Shown here piece after piece: positions 1-9,333 of a stretch of 64,000 nt of DNA. Under the pieces are notes generated by a model. The model did not search any database, was not told where the DNA came from, and worked only from the letters and a program-made list of their open reading frames with translations. Position numbers and translations under genes: made by a program. Positions within the stretch are counted from its first letter, which is position 1. The number at the start of each line of letters is the position of its first letter. Source of the stretch: Diphasiastrum complanatum (lineage: Eukaryota; Streptophyta; Lycopodiopsida; Lycopodiales; Lycopodiaceae); NCBI GenBank assembly GCA_029204225.1, contig CM055111.1:46500255-46564254 (forward strand), in the 5' to 3' direction.

Positions 1-421
1 GGAGTGTAATACTTGATTTAGCAATGTGAAAAGAGGGCACCCATATAGTGTGTGCATAGAAGGATACACAATTAGCTCAGTTGATCATAAGAAGACATCA
101 AACAACAGTTTGTACAAGATTCCCATACAAATAGCGACTAGTTAGTTGTGAAAAATTATGCTAAAAAATGCGCGGATTCCTTCTAGCTAGCAGGGTTGCT
201 AGTAGCACATAGAGTGGTGCAAAATCAAAAGTAGAATCATGGCAAGACAATGATCAACTGTTATGTCAAACCTTTTTATATCAGTGACAACAAACAACAA
301 CTTTTTCATTGCTTACATCAATCATAAAAGCAATGCTTTCATCAATTGTGGAAGCAATGTACACATACATTGAGAGAGGAAGTATTTTTCTGGCTAGCGT
401 CCAATTGAATGCTTATCAAAT

Positions 422-889
422 GTGAGGAACTGGAGTGAATGTCGCAAATTTCTGGCGGAACAAGGCAAGGGGAAACCAAAACAAGTAGGTAACCTTGTCG
501 ATGAGGGTGAGATTGAAGACTCTAGCATCTTCATATCTGCATTGTCATCTAATCAAGATGATCCAGCATGGTATATTGACTCAGGAGCCACAAGACACAT
601 GACAGGTAACAAGAATTGGTTTAGTAGTTTGAAGGTGTTGGATAATGGAACATCTGTTTCACAAGCAAATGGTGAGGTGTGCATGATCAAGGGGATAGGC
701 ACAGTTTCAATCCAACTACCTGATGGCAAAGGTAGGATGATCAGGGAGGTACTTTATGTACCAGGTTTGAAGAAAAATCTACTTTCTGTTGGAGTCATTA
801 CTGATCAAAAGTTGAAAGTAGAATTCGCCCATGATCGTTGCTTTGTGAAGGATGTGACCAAAAGTTCAAATTTATTGCGGATGGAGTAA
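422..889 (+). pseudogene. copia gag-protease fragment
   Basis: A 155-residue frame. Residues 46-60 hold the retroviral-type aspartic protease signature DSGATRHMTG. It is followed by VLYVPGLKKNLLSVG, the usual sequence between protease and the integrase zinc domain of copia polyproteins. The zinc knuckle expected upstream is not seen. The frame ends at TAA 887-889, where the polyprotein continues in another frame from about 838. This is a frameshift, not a natural end. Confidence 0.8.
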
Positions 890-1935
890 GAGAGCCCAAT
901 ACAAAATTGTACAGGTTGAATGCTACAATCAAGGGGAAACATGGACTTGTATCATCCATTCCTTCGCAAACTGAGTTGTGGAACAAGAGGCTTGGTCACT
1001 TGAGCTTGGGAAGCCTCAGTTTGATGAGAAAAGTGGAAATGGTAACAGGATTGCCTACCATGGAAGATCACTTGAAATCGATGTGCGAATCTTGTGTATA
1101 TGGGAAGCAGCATCGAGAGAAGTTCAATAAAGGGGGTGTTGCAAGAGCAAAGAACATCTTGGATTTAATCCACACAGATTTATGTGAGCCTATGAGGACC
1201 ATGTCCTTAGGCAAAGCCTTCTATTTTATGACCTTTATTGATGATATGTCACGTAAAACATGGATCTACTTCTTGAAGAAAAAGTCAGATGCATTTGATA
1301 ACTTCAAAAGCTTCAAATCATTGGTCGAAAATCAGACAAGTAGGAAGATCAAAGTCCTAAGGTCAGATTGTGGAGGTGAGTACAAGTCTAATGACTTCAA
1401 TGATCTTTGTGATCAATGTGGGATTAAAAGACAATTTACGCAAGCTCATACTCTTGCTCAGAATGGTGTGGCTGATCGCAAGAATCGTACGATTGTGGAA
1501 AGTGCCAGATCTATGCTAGCTGAGATGAAACTACCAAAAGATTTTTGGTCAGAAGCATGTAGCACAGCAGTCTATCTTCAAAATAGAAGTCCTACCATTG
1601 CCATACCAAAGATAACACCTGAGGAAGCATTCACGAAGAAGAAGCCAAAGGTGAACCACTTGCGAATCTTTGGATGTAAGGCCTTTGTACACATTCCTAA
1701 GGAAGAGAGACGTAAACTTGATGTTAAAGCTATCAAGTGCATATTCCTAGGATATGATGATCGTGTGAAGGGCTATAGATGTTTTGATCCAATCGAAAAC
1801 AAAATTCATATAAGCCGTGATGTTATCTTTGATGAATCCAAGATGTATGAAGATGAGGATGCTGAGAAGATAGACACATCCAGTGGGAAAGATGGTATAG
1901 TGAGGATACCACCTGATGATGGACCTTCCGAGTGA
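838..1935 (+). pseudogene. copia integrase fragment
   Basis: A 365-residue frame starting in the GAG-pre-integrase region. It has WNKRLGHLS and CESCVYGKQHR (the HHCC zinc domain), then the catalytic core with HTDLCEP, FIDDMSRKTWIYFLK and RSDCGGEY. The third acidic position reads GVADRKNR, where family members have GVAERKNR, so the catalytic Glu of the DDE triad is replaced by Asp. NGV and IFGCKAFVHIPK follow as usual. The frame breaks at 1935 before the RT. The Glu-to-Asp change and the frameshifts agree with an inactive copy. Confidence 0.85.
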
Positions 1936-2127
1936 TGAACATGAGGATGCATCTCAAGATACTACTACTCAACCTCAAGAAACAGGTTGGAGAGGTAGGG
2001 ACAAACTTTTGGTGCAAGAAGGATTGCAGTTGCAGGTGACAAACGCAAGGAGAAGGATGTACCGTGGGATACTTTTTCACCAGGAAGCCGATCACCTGAT
2101 AGAAAGCTCCCTAAGTGGTTTGAGAGA

Positions 2128-2532
2128 TTGATGGAGAGCCACGACATAGATGACTTTCCAGGATCATCTAACCAGGGAGAGCTACGAAGATCAACAAGAG
2201 AGAAGATACTACCTGAAAGGTATGAAGCAAATTATGCTCTCTTATCTAGCATTATTCAAAGCAAAGAACCTTCGACTTATGGTGAAGCGAAGGATGATGA
2301 CATTTGGGTCAAGGCCATGGGAGAGGAGATGGAGTCAATTGCTAAGCATATCACATGGGACTTAGTAGAACCACCAGTTGGCAAGAAACTCATTGGTTGC
2401 AAATGGGTATACAGGACTAAGTACCATGCAGATGGAACTATAGCAAAGCACAAGGCAAGATTGGTGATCAAAGGGTACGCACAAAATAAAGGCATCGACT
2501 ATGAGGAGACCTTTGCGCCGGTTTGTAAGTGA
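2128..2532 (+). pseudogene. copia reverse transcriptase, N-terminal part
   Basis: This 134-residue frame starts in the linker after integrase and runs into RT. GCKWVYRTKYHADG, KARLVIKGYAQNKGIDYEETFAPV are canonical copia RT block 1 (written here as two overlapping pieces of the motif). It ends at TGA 2530-2532 right after FAPV, and the homology resumes in a shifted frame. Bases 1936-2127 are the variable integrase-RT linker with no reliable frame. Confidence 0.8.
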
Positions 2533-3785
2533 AATACTCTACGTCTACTTATTGCTTTAGCTTCACATTTTGGTTGGCCTTTGCATTAGATGGATGTCTA
2601 AATGGTGAGTTAGGAGAAGAAGTGTTCATGGATCAACCTGAAGGCTTTGGAGTGAAGGGACAGGAAAATAAAGTATGTCGCTTGAAGAAAGCGCTTTATG
2701 GTCTTAAACAAGCACCACGTGCGTGGTATAGCAGGATTGATGCCTACTTTCGTTCAAAGGGGATGGTGAGAACACATTTTGATCCAAATCTATATGGCTT
2801 ATGCTTTGATGGTATGGTTGCTTTGATTGCTCTCTATGTTGATGACTTGATTATTACGGAAAATAATCAAGAGATGATAGACATGATCAAGAAAGACCTC
2901 ATGGAACAATTTGAGATGACAGATCTCACCCTGATGCATTACTGCCTTGGAGTAGAGGTGTGGCAAAAAGGACACGAAGTGGGTTTAACACAGGTAAAGT
3001 ATGTCAAAGAGTTGCTGCACAGGTTTAGGTTCCAGGATTGCAAACCAGTAAATACTCCTATTGAACCAGGTAAAAAGCTTTCTAAGCTTGATGAGTCACA
3101 ATCATTTGATGCTATGCTGTATAGGCAGTTAGTAGGGAGCTTGATTTACCTTACCACGACTAGACCAGATATATGCTATGATGTTGGCATTGTAAGTCAG
3201 TTTATGGCAGCACCTACGGAAACGCATTGGAAGGCAACTAAACGCATTTTGCATTATGTGAAAGGCACTTCAAAGTATGGCTTGATTTACAGGAAGCATG
3301 ATGGTTTACCTGAGTTGTGTGGGTATGTGGATGCAGATTGGGGAGGTGACTATGATGATCATAGATCCACCACAAGGTATGTATTCCAGTTTTGTGGTAG
3401 TTGCTTTTCTTGGTCTAGTAAGAAGCAAAGTACAATTGCTCTTTCCACCACAGAAGCAGAGTATAAGACAATGTGTAGTGCAGCACATGAAACTATATGG
3501 TTAAGACAAATCTTGGAAAAAGTTGGCATGAGGCATAAAAATCCCACGACTTTACATAGCAACAGTTAGAGTGGCATTCAGCTAGCAAAGAATCCAGTGT
3601 TCCATGCGAGAACTAAACACATTCAGATTCAGTATCACTTTATACGTGAGAGGCTACTGAGTCATGAAATTCATGTTGTTCATTGTAGCACAGAAGAACA
3701 ACTAGCTGATATTCTCACTAAGCCACTTGCTGGAGAAAAGTTTGATAAGTCTAGATCAAAGCTTTCTGTACTTAAAGTTTGTTGA
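2529..3785 (+). pseudogene. copia reverse transcriptase/RNase H, one internal stop
   Basis: The frame gives MDQPEGFGVKG, ALYGLKQAPRAWY, the RT active site YVDDLII, GSLIYLTTTRPDI, and the RNase H segment DADWGGDYDDHRST with STTEAEY. A TAG at 3567-3569 interrupts it. The same frame then resumes with SGIQLAKNPVFHART and ends with the usual ADILTKPL tail at TGA 3783-3785. The first residues after 2529 (before MDQPEG) replace the normal RT block 2 and look like decayed or inserted sequence. Apart from this stop the segment is well kept. Confidence 0.85.
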
Positions 3786-4113
3786 CTTTAAAACTATGTA
3801 TATGACTGTATAAAAAGTAGACTCTACTTTAAGAGAGAGAGTTAGAATTAAAGTAGAATCACTGTGTTACTATACTGTGGGTCCTATCAGTGGATAAGGA
3901 TCAGTTGGCCTCGCCACGAGGCAAGTCGACAGGACACGCATCCCGCCAACAGCAACCTGGGTCATGCATGGGTTGCCTGAGTGAACAACTATATGTATAG
4001 TGTAATTTCATTTTGAGAAATACAGTTGCTATGTGAGCTTGCTGTGGAGAGTGTTTTTTGTCTGTGTTACTATGTAGCATGATCTGTGTTCGTGTGCAAA
4101 GCAAATTCTAAGT
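3595..4113 (+). repeat. RNase H tail plus 3' terminal segment, copy 1 of 2
   Basis: This segment is nearly identical to 5822-6339. It holds the last 63 codons of the copia polyprotein, then about 330 bp of non-coding sequence with a purine run (AAGAGAGAGAG near 3830) and the shared end GCAAATTCTAAGT. The non-coding part from about 3840 is the likely 3' LTR. Its exact start is not certain because no 5' LTR is present. Confidence 0.75.
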
Positions 4114-5520
4114 CTCATGGCACTGAAACGTCTCCTTTCAGACATCGTTGTTGCTCCCTCAAGACAAAGAGCCCTTGACTCACATGAAGTGCAGTCCCCC
4201 CAACCTCTCCTGCAGCCCGACAATGTCATCACGCACCTCACCATCCATGTCTCGACAGACAGGATCTTCATCCCCATCCATGTTGACTTCGCCTATCCAA
4301 GAGGAGGGAGAGACTTCTCCCCGATCTACCCGTCAACGATGCTTGGCCATGCTGCCCGTGCATCCTCACAATTTACCATCCTTCCAATACTCATAGAGCA
4401 AGAGTTAGACACTCTTCGCATTGATGGCTACCTTGTGATTTTGATGAACGTAGGTTTTTGGCCAATATGGATGTCCCACTCATCTAGGACCAGTCCCTAG
4501 TACAACAAGCTTTTTTCAGCCTTGTTGTCGACCATTTCACCGTCACCTATAAAGGGCAGGACCACATGGTCACCCTCGATCTCCAGCTGAATTCATCGAA
4601 TTTGAACCTTCTACACCCCGAACCTACCATTCTCCCTAGGCCTCACCAAATTTGATGTGTGTCTTTTTCCTTCAAGATCAAGGTGAAGTTAAGACCAAAA
4701 CCAAGAACGGGTACCTGATCACGCATCTCAAAAATCCAAATCTCTGTGACGCAATGGAATTGCTACTCACCACCATCATTGTGAGCTCACACCGTCCTCT
4801 ACGTGTGTCCAAAGAAGTCGTGATCATGTTGACCATGATGGAAGGACTGAACACAGTTTACGATTGGGCCTTGTTTCTTGTCAAGGAGTTACAGACAGCT
4901 TTCATGCACCCCTCACGGATCACCTCTCATCACTGTCATTGCCTTCACTCACCTTGGACATCTAGGTGTTAGGACTCCCACACCCTCATCTCCATATGCC
5001 AGCCTATCCTCACAAGATCCACTCATGCTATTGTTGGCAGGCCAACAATCCGCCTTCGCCTCATCATTTACACCATCTACTCACACACACACTAGCCCAA
5101 TGTGCACCAACCCCATCTCTTCCTCCCCCCTTTTCCAAATCACATCTCCTATTCACAGCCCTTTCTATCTAGCCATCTCTTCCCCCATCTCATCCGCCAT
5201 CGCAACTTCCATTGTTTAATCACTACTCTTGCCATCACCACCTCATCCCTTGTCACTGTCACTATTCCACTAACCTCATCTCCCATTTGCCCCATCGTCA
5301 TTTCCACCATCACAGCTCTAACTACTTTCGTTGTCACTCATATTCTCACTGCCATCTCCACCACCACTGTTCCGCCCATCACCACCATCCCTATCACCAC
5401 ACCTCTCCCACCACCCATCCAAACTTTGCCACCTTTGGCCAGCTGGGACCCTCAGGCTCTGGGTTGTTGGACTGGCTTAACGGGCCTTTAACAACAACTC
5501 CACCAGATGCTCAATGAAAA
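4114..5520 (+). pseudogene. Unrecognised repeat-borne protein family, copy A
   Basis: Several overlapping frames together match a second locus at 50.9-52.3 kb. Shared landmarks are a Ser/Pro-rich stretch with SRQTGSSSP (about 4236-4280), KTKNGYLITHLKNPNL (4694-4745), YDWALFLVKELQTAF (4858-4905), a Pro/Thr/His-rich low-complexity tract (5000-5450) and the ending NGPLTTTPPDAQ (about 5480-5516). Frames shift and stops occur, so this is a degenerate copy. I do not recognise the family. Its C-terminal neighbour in the 50-52 kb copy matches sequence lying upstream of a gypsy gag at 18.6 kb. It may therefore be an accessory or 5' ORF of a gypsy-type element; this is inference. Confidence 0.5.
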
Positions 5521-5821
5521 TGTAGAGAAATGTGTAATAACTTTGCTTTCTTTTTTCCTTTGATTTGGATTTATGCAAAAATTTACAAGACCCAAAAAAG
5601 TGACAAAAGATCGCAGACTTTGAAGCATTCGATCAAACGAAACAACATGAACAATGAGAGATACAAGAACTGAAAGCATTCTGTAATTTGATTTTAATTT
5701 GAGTGAGTTGTTTGCGGTCTCGCTCATTGGCAGCCTGACACTTCTCTCACGAACTTGCTATGTGCTACTCGTTGGCAGACCTTCATGCATAGCAATTTTT
5801 CTTTTGCACCTTTGAAAATCT
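5521..5821. other. No gene seen
   Basis: AT-rich sequence between the family A/B copy and the second copia tail. I see no coding homology or clear repeat. Confidence 0.5.
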
Positions 5822-6339
5822 AGTGTTCCATGCGAGAACTAAACACATTGAGATTCAGTATCACTTCATACGTGAGAGGCTGCTGAGTCGTGAAATTCAT
5901 GTGGTTCATTGCAGCACAGAAGAACAACTAGCTGATATTTTTACTAAGCCATTTACTGGAGAAAAGTTTGATAAATTTAGATCAAAGCTTTTTGTACTTA
6001 AAGTTTGTTGAATTTAAATCTATGTATATGACTGTATAAAAAGCGACTCTACTTTAAGAGAGAGAGTTAGAATTAAAGTTAGAATCACTGTGTTACTGTA
6101 CTATGGGTCCTATCAGTGAATAAGGATCAGTTGGCCTCGCCACGAGGCAAGTCGACGGAACACGTGTCCCGCGAACAACAACCTGGGCCATGCATGGGTT
6201 GCCTGAGTGAACAACTATATGTACAGTGTAATTTCATTTTGAGAAATATAGTTGCTATGTGAGCTTGCTGTGGAGAGTGGTTTCTATCTGTGTTATTGTG
6301 TAGCATGATCTGTGTTCCTGTGCAAAGCAAATTCTAAGT
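5822..6339 (+). repeat. RNase H tail plus 3' terminal segment, copy 2 of 2
   Basis: Second copy of 3595-4113. The coding part (5823-6011) keeps VFHARTKHIEIQYHF, STEEQLADIFTKPF and the same C-terminus LKVC, followed by the same non-coding end. Both copies stop at the same base (AATTCTAAGT), which supports that point as the element's real terminus. The upstream part of this second element is absent. Confidence 0.75.
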
Positions 6340-6364
6340 GATTTTGCATAGTCAAATGGAGTCC

Positions 6365-6366
<2 letters not shown>

Positions 6367-6444
<78 letters not shown>
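6367..6444. repeat. (GA)39 microsatellite
   Basis: 78 bp of uninterrupted GA dinucleotide, directly right of the second copia tail. Confidence 0.98.
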
Positions 6445-6446
<2 letters not shown>

Positions 6447-6512
6447 CCACCAACCGTCCCGCAGTTAGCATTGAATCTCGGGGGGGTCAGTTAGCACCCT
6501 TGAGAGGGGATG

Positions 6513-7170
6513 CTAACTACCTGCTAGAGAAAACCTATCACCATCAGGTAATGTATACTTAAGTCCATGAAAATATTTACTCTTAATGATATTGGTGACA
6601 ATTTTACATAGTTTGTCTTTCATAAAGCCATTTTTTTGAAAGGCATGTATCAACTTTGCCACCTCTTCAGTTAGGGTATTTTGGTCATTACAACAGTACG
6701 TAGCAACTATAACCTGTGAAATGATCACTTTGTGTGAGTTAAAGATAGGCTTGTTTGATGCTAGGTGGATGAATTGACAAACAGAGAAGGGTAGAGCCCT
6801 TCTCTTATCATATTTAGACATATTAAAAGCACCAGTAATTAGATCAAATCTGGTAGTGATGCTTAAGAAGTTGATGGTATAATTTTCAACATCCTCGAAT
6901 TTAATCTCTAGGTATTCCAAAGGGTAGATCCAAAACGGATTACTCTCTAATCGGGTTTTTTTTTAATCCAAAAACTGTAGAGCCACATGATTATTAATAA
7001 AACATACATCATCAATGTATTGGAAGGTGTACTTAAAATTTCTCATATATTCGAGACTCCAAGCTTGGTGAGTCTTTTGATAAAATGCATCTCATAATAA
7101 GTTAGATACCCATTACACTATACTAGAGAGCATGAGAAACCCATAGGTATACCACAATTTTGTTAAGGAT
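6513..7170 (-). pseudogene. Penelope-like reverse transcriptase fossil
   Basis: Read on the minus strand from about 7170, three blocks occur in RT order. First is QNCGIPMGFSCS followed by YEMHFIKRL (frame 1, with stops). Next is FKYTFQYIDDVCFINN with the catalytic YIDD (7000-7040). Then comes a clean 135-residue frame (6513-6920) beginning YLEIKFED and containing MSKYDKRRALPFSV and QVIVATYCC. The order GIPMG, YxDD, YDKR and the ISQ-type block is that of Penelope-like element RTs, not copia, gypsy or L1. At least two frame breaks and stops show it is dead. No GIY-YIG endonuclease was found nearby. Penelope-like elements are known from conifers. Confidence 0.6.
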
Positions 7171-7506
7171 CTGATTGTGGTACTAGAGTACCTTGAAGAG
7201 CCTATTTTTTTGTCAAACTAGGCTGTGAGCTACTCCATCTATTGCTTGTGTAACTTCGTGATCTGTTCTACTAACGATTCTTTGGTGGACAAGCTCGTAG
7301 AGGCTGAGGTCGATGCAATTGAAGGAGTCAAAGCATGAAGAGTTGTAGTCTAGAATCATCATTTGATCCTTCATATTTTTCTCTCATTGCATCTTCCATA
7401 GCTTTTGCAATGTGGCATACTACTCCCATCTTTTATGCTCTCGTCAGATCCTTCTAGTCAGTCTTGCTAGGAACCACATAGTGATCGCATGATCAGGAGT
7501 AAGCTC
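7171..7506 (-). pseudogene. Ty3/gypsy gag fossil, 3' part (split by copia insertion)
   Basis: On the minus strand the sequence left of the copia insertion continues the gag frame from 13938-14250. LTPDHAITMWFLARLTRRI is followed, after stops, by DAMREKYEGSNDDS. The related gag at 17.0-17.9 kb has the same order (APDQVVLIWFMDGLL, then RDAMDDAIREED). It is therefore the downstream half of a gag interrupted by the intact copia element. Confidence 0.6.
7502..7506. repeat. Target site duplication, left (AGCTC)
   Basis: AGCTC immediately left of the 5' LTR is repeated immediately right of the 3' LTR at 13938-13942. The identity extends to TAAGCTC if the LTR is taken to end at CA two bases earlier. 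Confidence 0.8.
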
Positions 7507-8161
7507 TGTGAAAATTGTCAACATTTCCTAGCTAGTTTGAGGCCTAAATTGGCTAAAATTGTAAATAGTTTTGGTTCTGGAGTTTCACACGTGTGAACCA
7601 GGCCACAATGTTTTTATTTACTGTATTTTTTCAGTATGATGAAGTGTCAAACTTCATACCCTTCAAAATGAGACCATTTTGATGTATTTTGGTCATATAA
7701 GCCATTTTTAGCTATTTTTCCTATATAGGGAATATCTAGGGTCAAGTACCTTCTAGAGAGAGGAGAGAGAGTCATCTTCCTCATCCATAAATAGTAGGGA
7801 AGTCGTGGAGAACAGGTTGGAGAAACCTTTTGTATGCTTCATTGAGATCAATAGATCATTGTCATTGTTTCTTCCTCCATTGAGAGCATTGTTGTGTGTA
7901 TTGTCTTCAAGCTATTGTGTATGATCTTAGGTGCTTTCCAAAAGTGGTAGGATGATGTATTATGGACTGTATAATGCTATTTTGGGCCGCACTTGATGTT
8001 TATGGAAGTTTCCATTTGTGATAAATGCTTTTTGATCAAGTTCTTTGCATTCTAGGTAGCATAGAATGTGTTGCCAATTCCTAGCTTATGTAGTTTGGAG
8101 TGCAAGCATTCAAGCCAATGATCTTGGAGTTTAGATCCACTTAGGATCTGTATTTTTCATA
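7507..8161 (+). repeat. 5' LTR of intact copia element
   Basis: Starts TGTGAAAATTGTC and ends TTTTTCATA, directly before the primer site. A palindrome CACACGTGTG lies at 7586-7595. TATATAG near 7723 and CATAAATAG near 7784 are candidate TATA boxes. Taking the end as CATA gives a normal 5-bp target duplication but a non-canonical TG...TA terminus. Taking it as CA (8159) gives TG...CA with a 7-bp duplication. Confidence 0.93.
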
Positions 8162-8173
8162 TGGTATCAGAGC
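8162..8173 (+). promoter_or_regulatory. Primer binding site, initiator Met tRNA type
   Basis: TGGTATCAGAGC directly follows the 5' LTR. This is the standard plant Ty1/copia primer site complementary to the 3' end of initiator methionine tRNA. Confidence 0.93.
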
Positions 8174-8659
8174 TGGTTGGCTTCTATTTACAGTAAGTAT
8201 TCCATTTTTGGTGATATTTGGATGTTTGATCAAGTTCTAGCATGATTTTGCATTGCTTTGTTGATCAAATCTTACTAACCTTTGTTTTGTGAGTTGAACT
8301 TGTGGATCAAAAGCATATTTCAGGTCTATTGAAGATCAGAGGCTGAAAAGAAACTATTTTGGATCAGATCATAACACCTAATCATTTGTGATTGTGAGGC
8401 TTGTGCATATTCAATACTAACAATGTTCTTTTCAATCCTATTGTTGACAATCTCCATTCTTGGATGAACACTCTCCTTAAGTGGATGAAACTTCTCCTTA
8501 AGTGGATGACAAATGCTCTTTTGAGTGAGTTGTAATTCTCCTAAAGGCTGAGCAAAGCTCCCATTTGGATGAAAGATCCCCTTTTTTGGGTGAACATATT
8601 GTAAGCTCCATTGTGAAGAGCATATTGTAAAGATTGTCATCAATTTTGGCATAATTTTT

Positions 8660-9240
8660 GGTGTACTTTGTTGAGCATGTAAGTAACTCTCCTTATGTAA
8701 TTTGATTGGAGCATTTGCTGGAAGGTGTTAACCATTATGCAAGTGTGTTTTCAGGTTCTTAACAGGTTGAGGAACATTCTCATGTGAAGTGATCTTAGAT
8801 CTACATCTAAACACCAAGATTTGACAAGATAGTGAAGCTAGTCTTGTGATTCACTAAGTGTGCTCATTCATTCACCTCTAAATCTTGTATTTATCACTTG
8901 CTGGAGTTTATAAACTTTTAGAAGTGTGGTTTACATGTGGTTTTACAGGTTGAATCAATATCTTAGTGTGTTGATCATATGTTGATCAAGTTTGTTCATT
9001 ACTAGGTAATCTTGGCATCCTAGTTTTGGGTATTTTCTAAGAATGCAAGTAACTCTTCACACCATAACTTGATTTGGTCACTTGCTGGAAAGTTTGAGAG
9101 CTTAAGCAAGAGTGTGTTCAGGTTGGTTTGATTTTGTAATCCATTCTTAGTGTGTGCAAAGTGTTGCATGTGTTTCAATCTTCCTTTCTATGCTTGGAAA
9201 CCATCTAGGTTCAAGATAGAAGTGTTTTAGGGTCCTAAAT
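8660..9240 (+). repeat. Imperfect tandem repeats in copia leader
   Basis: Three related segments of about 180 bp share the order AAGTAACTCT, (CAT)TTGCTGGA, AGTGTG and TCAGGTT/ACAGGTT. They start near 8678, 8865 and 9045; the middle one lacks the AAGTAACTCT block. They lie in the non-coding leader between primer site and polyprotein start. Confidence 0.55.
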
Positions 9241-9333
9241 CTTCATAGATCTCTTTATCTATCATTTGTTGAGAGAAAAGTGAGTGCTAAGTGCTTTAGG
9301 ACAAAACCTAAAAGTTGAAGAAACATTAGAATC

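Larger units (their letters stand above)
1..4113 (+). mobile_element. Decayed Ty1/copia element, 5' truncated
   Basis: The order protease, integrase, reverse transcriptase, RNase H on one strand is the Ty1/copia order. Coding capacity is split over three frames and contains stops, so the copy is dead. Bases 1-421 show no intact frame and probably hold decayed gag or leader. No 5' LTR or tRNA primer site is visible, so the left end is missing or outside the window. The right end, from about 3786, is a non-coding terminal segment that recurs at 6012-6339. Confidence 0.85.

Noticed and set aside
5102-5517. Overlapping Thr/Ile- and His/Pro-rich frames
   Set aside because: Low-complexity CAY/ACC-rich DNA is open in several frames. 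I keep only the part that matches the second copy.
6338-6562. Open frame with Arg-Glu repeat
   Set aside because: It is a translation of the (GA)n microsatellite.
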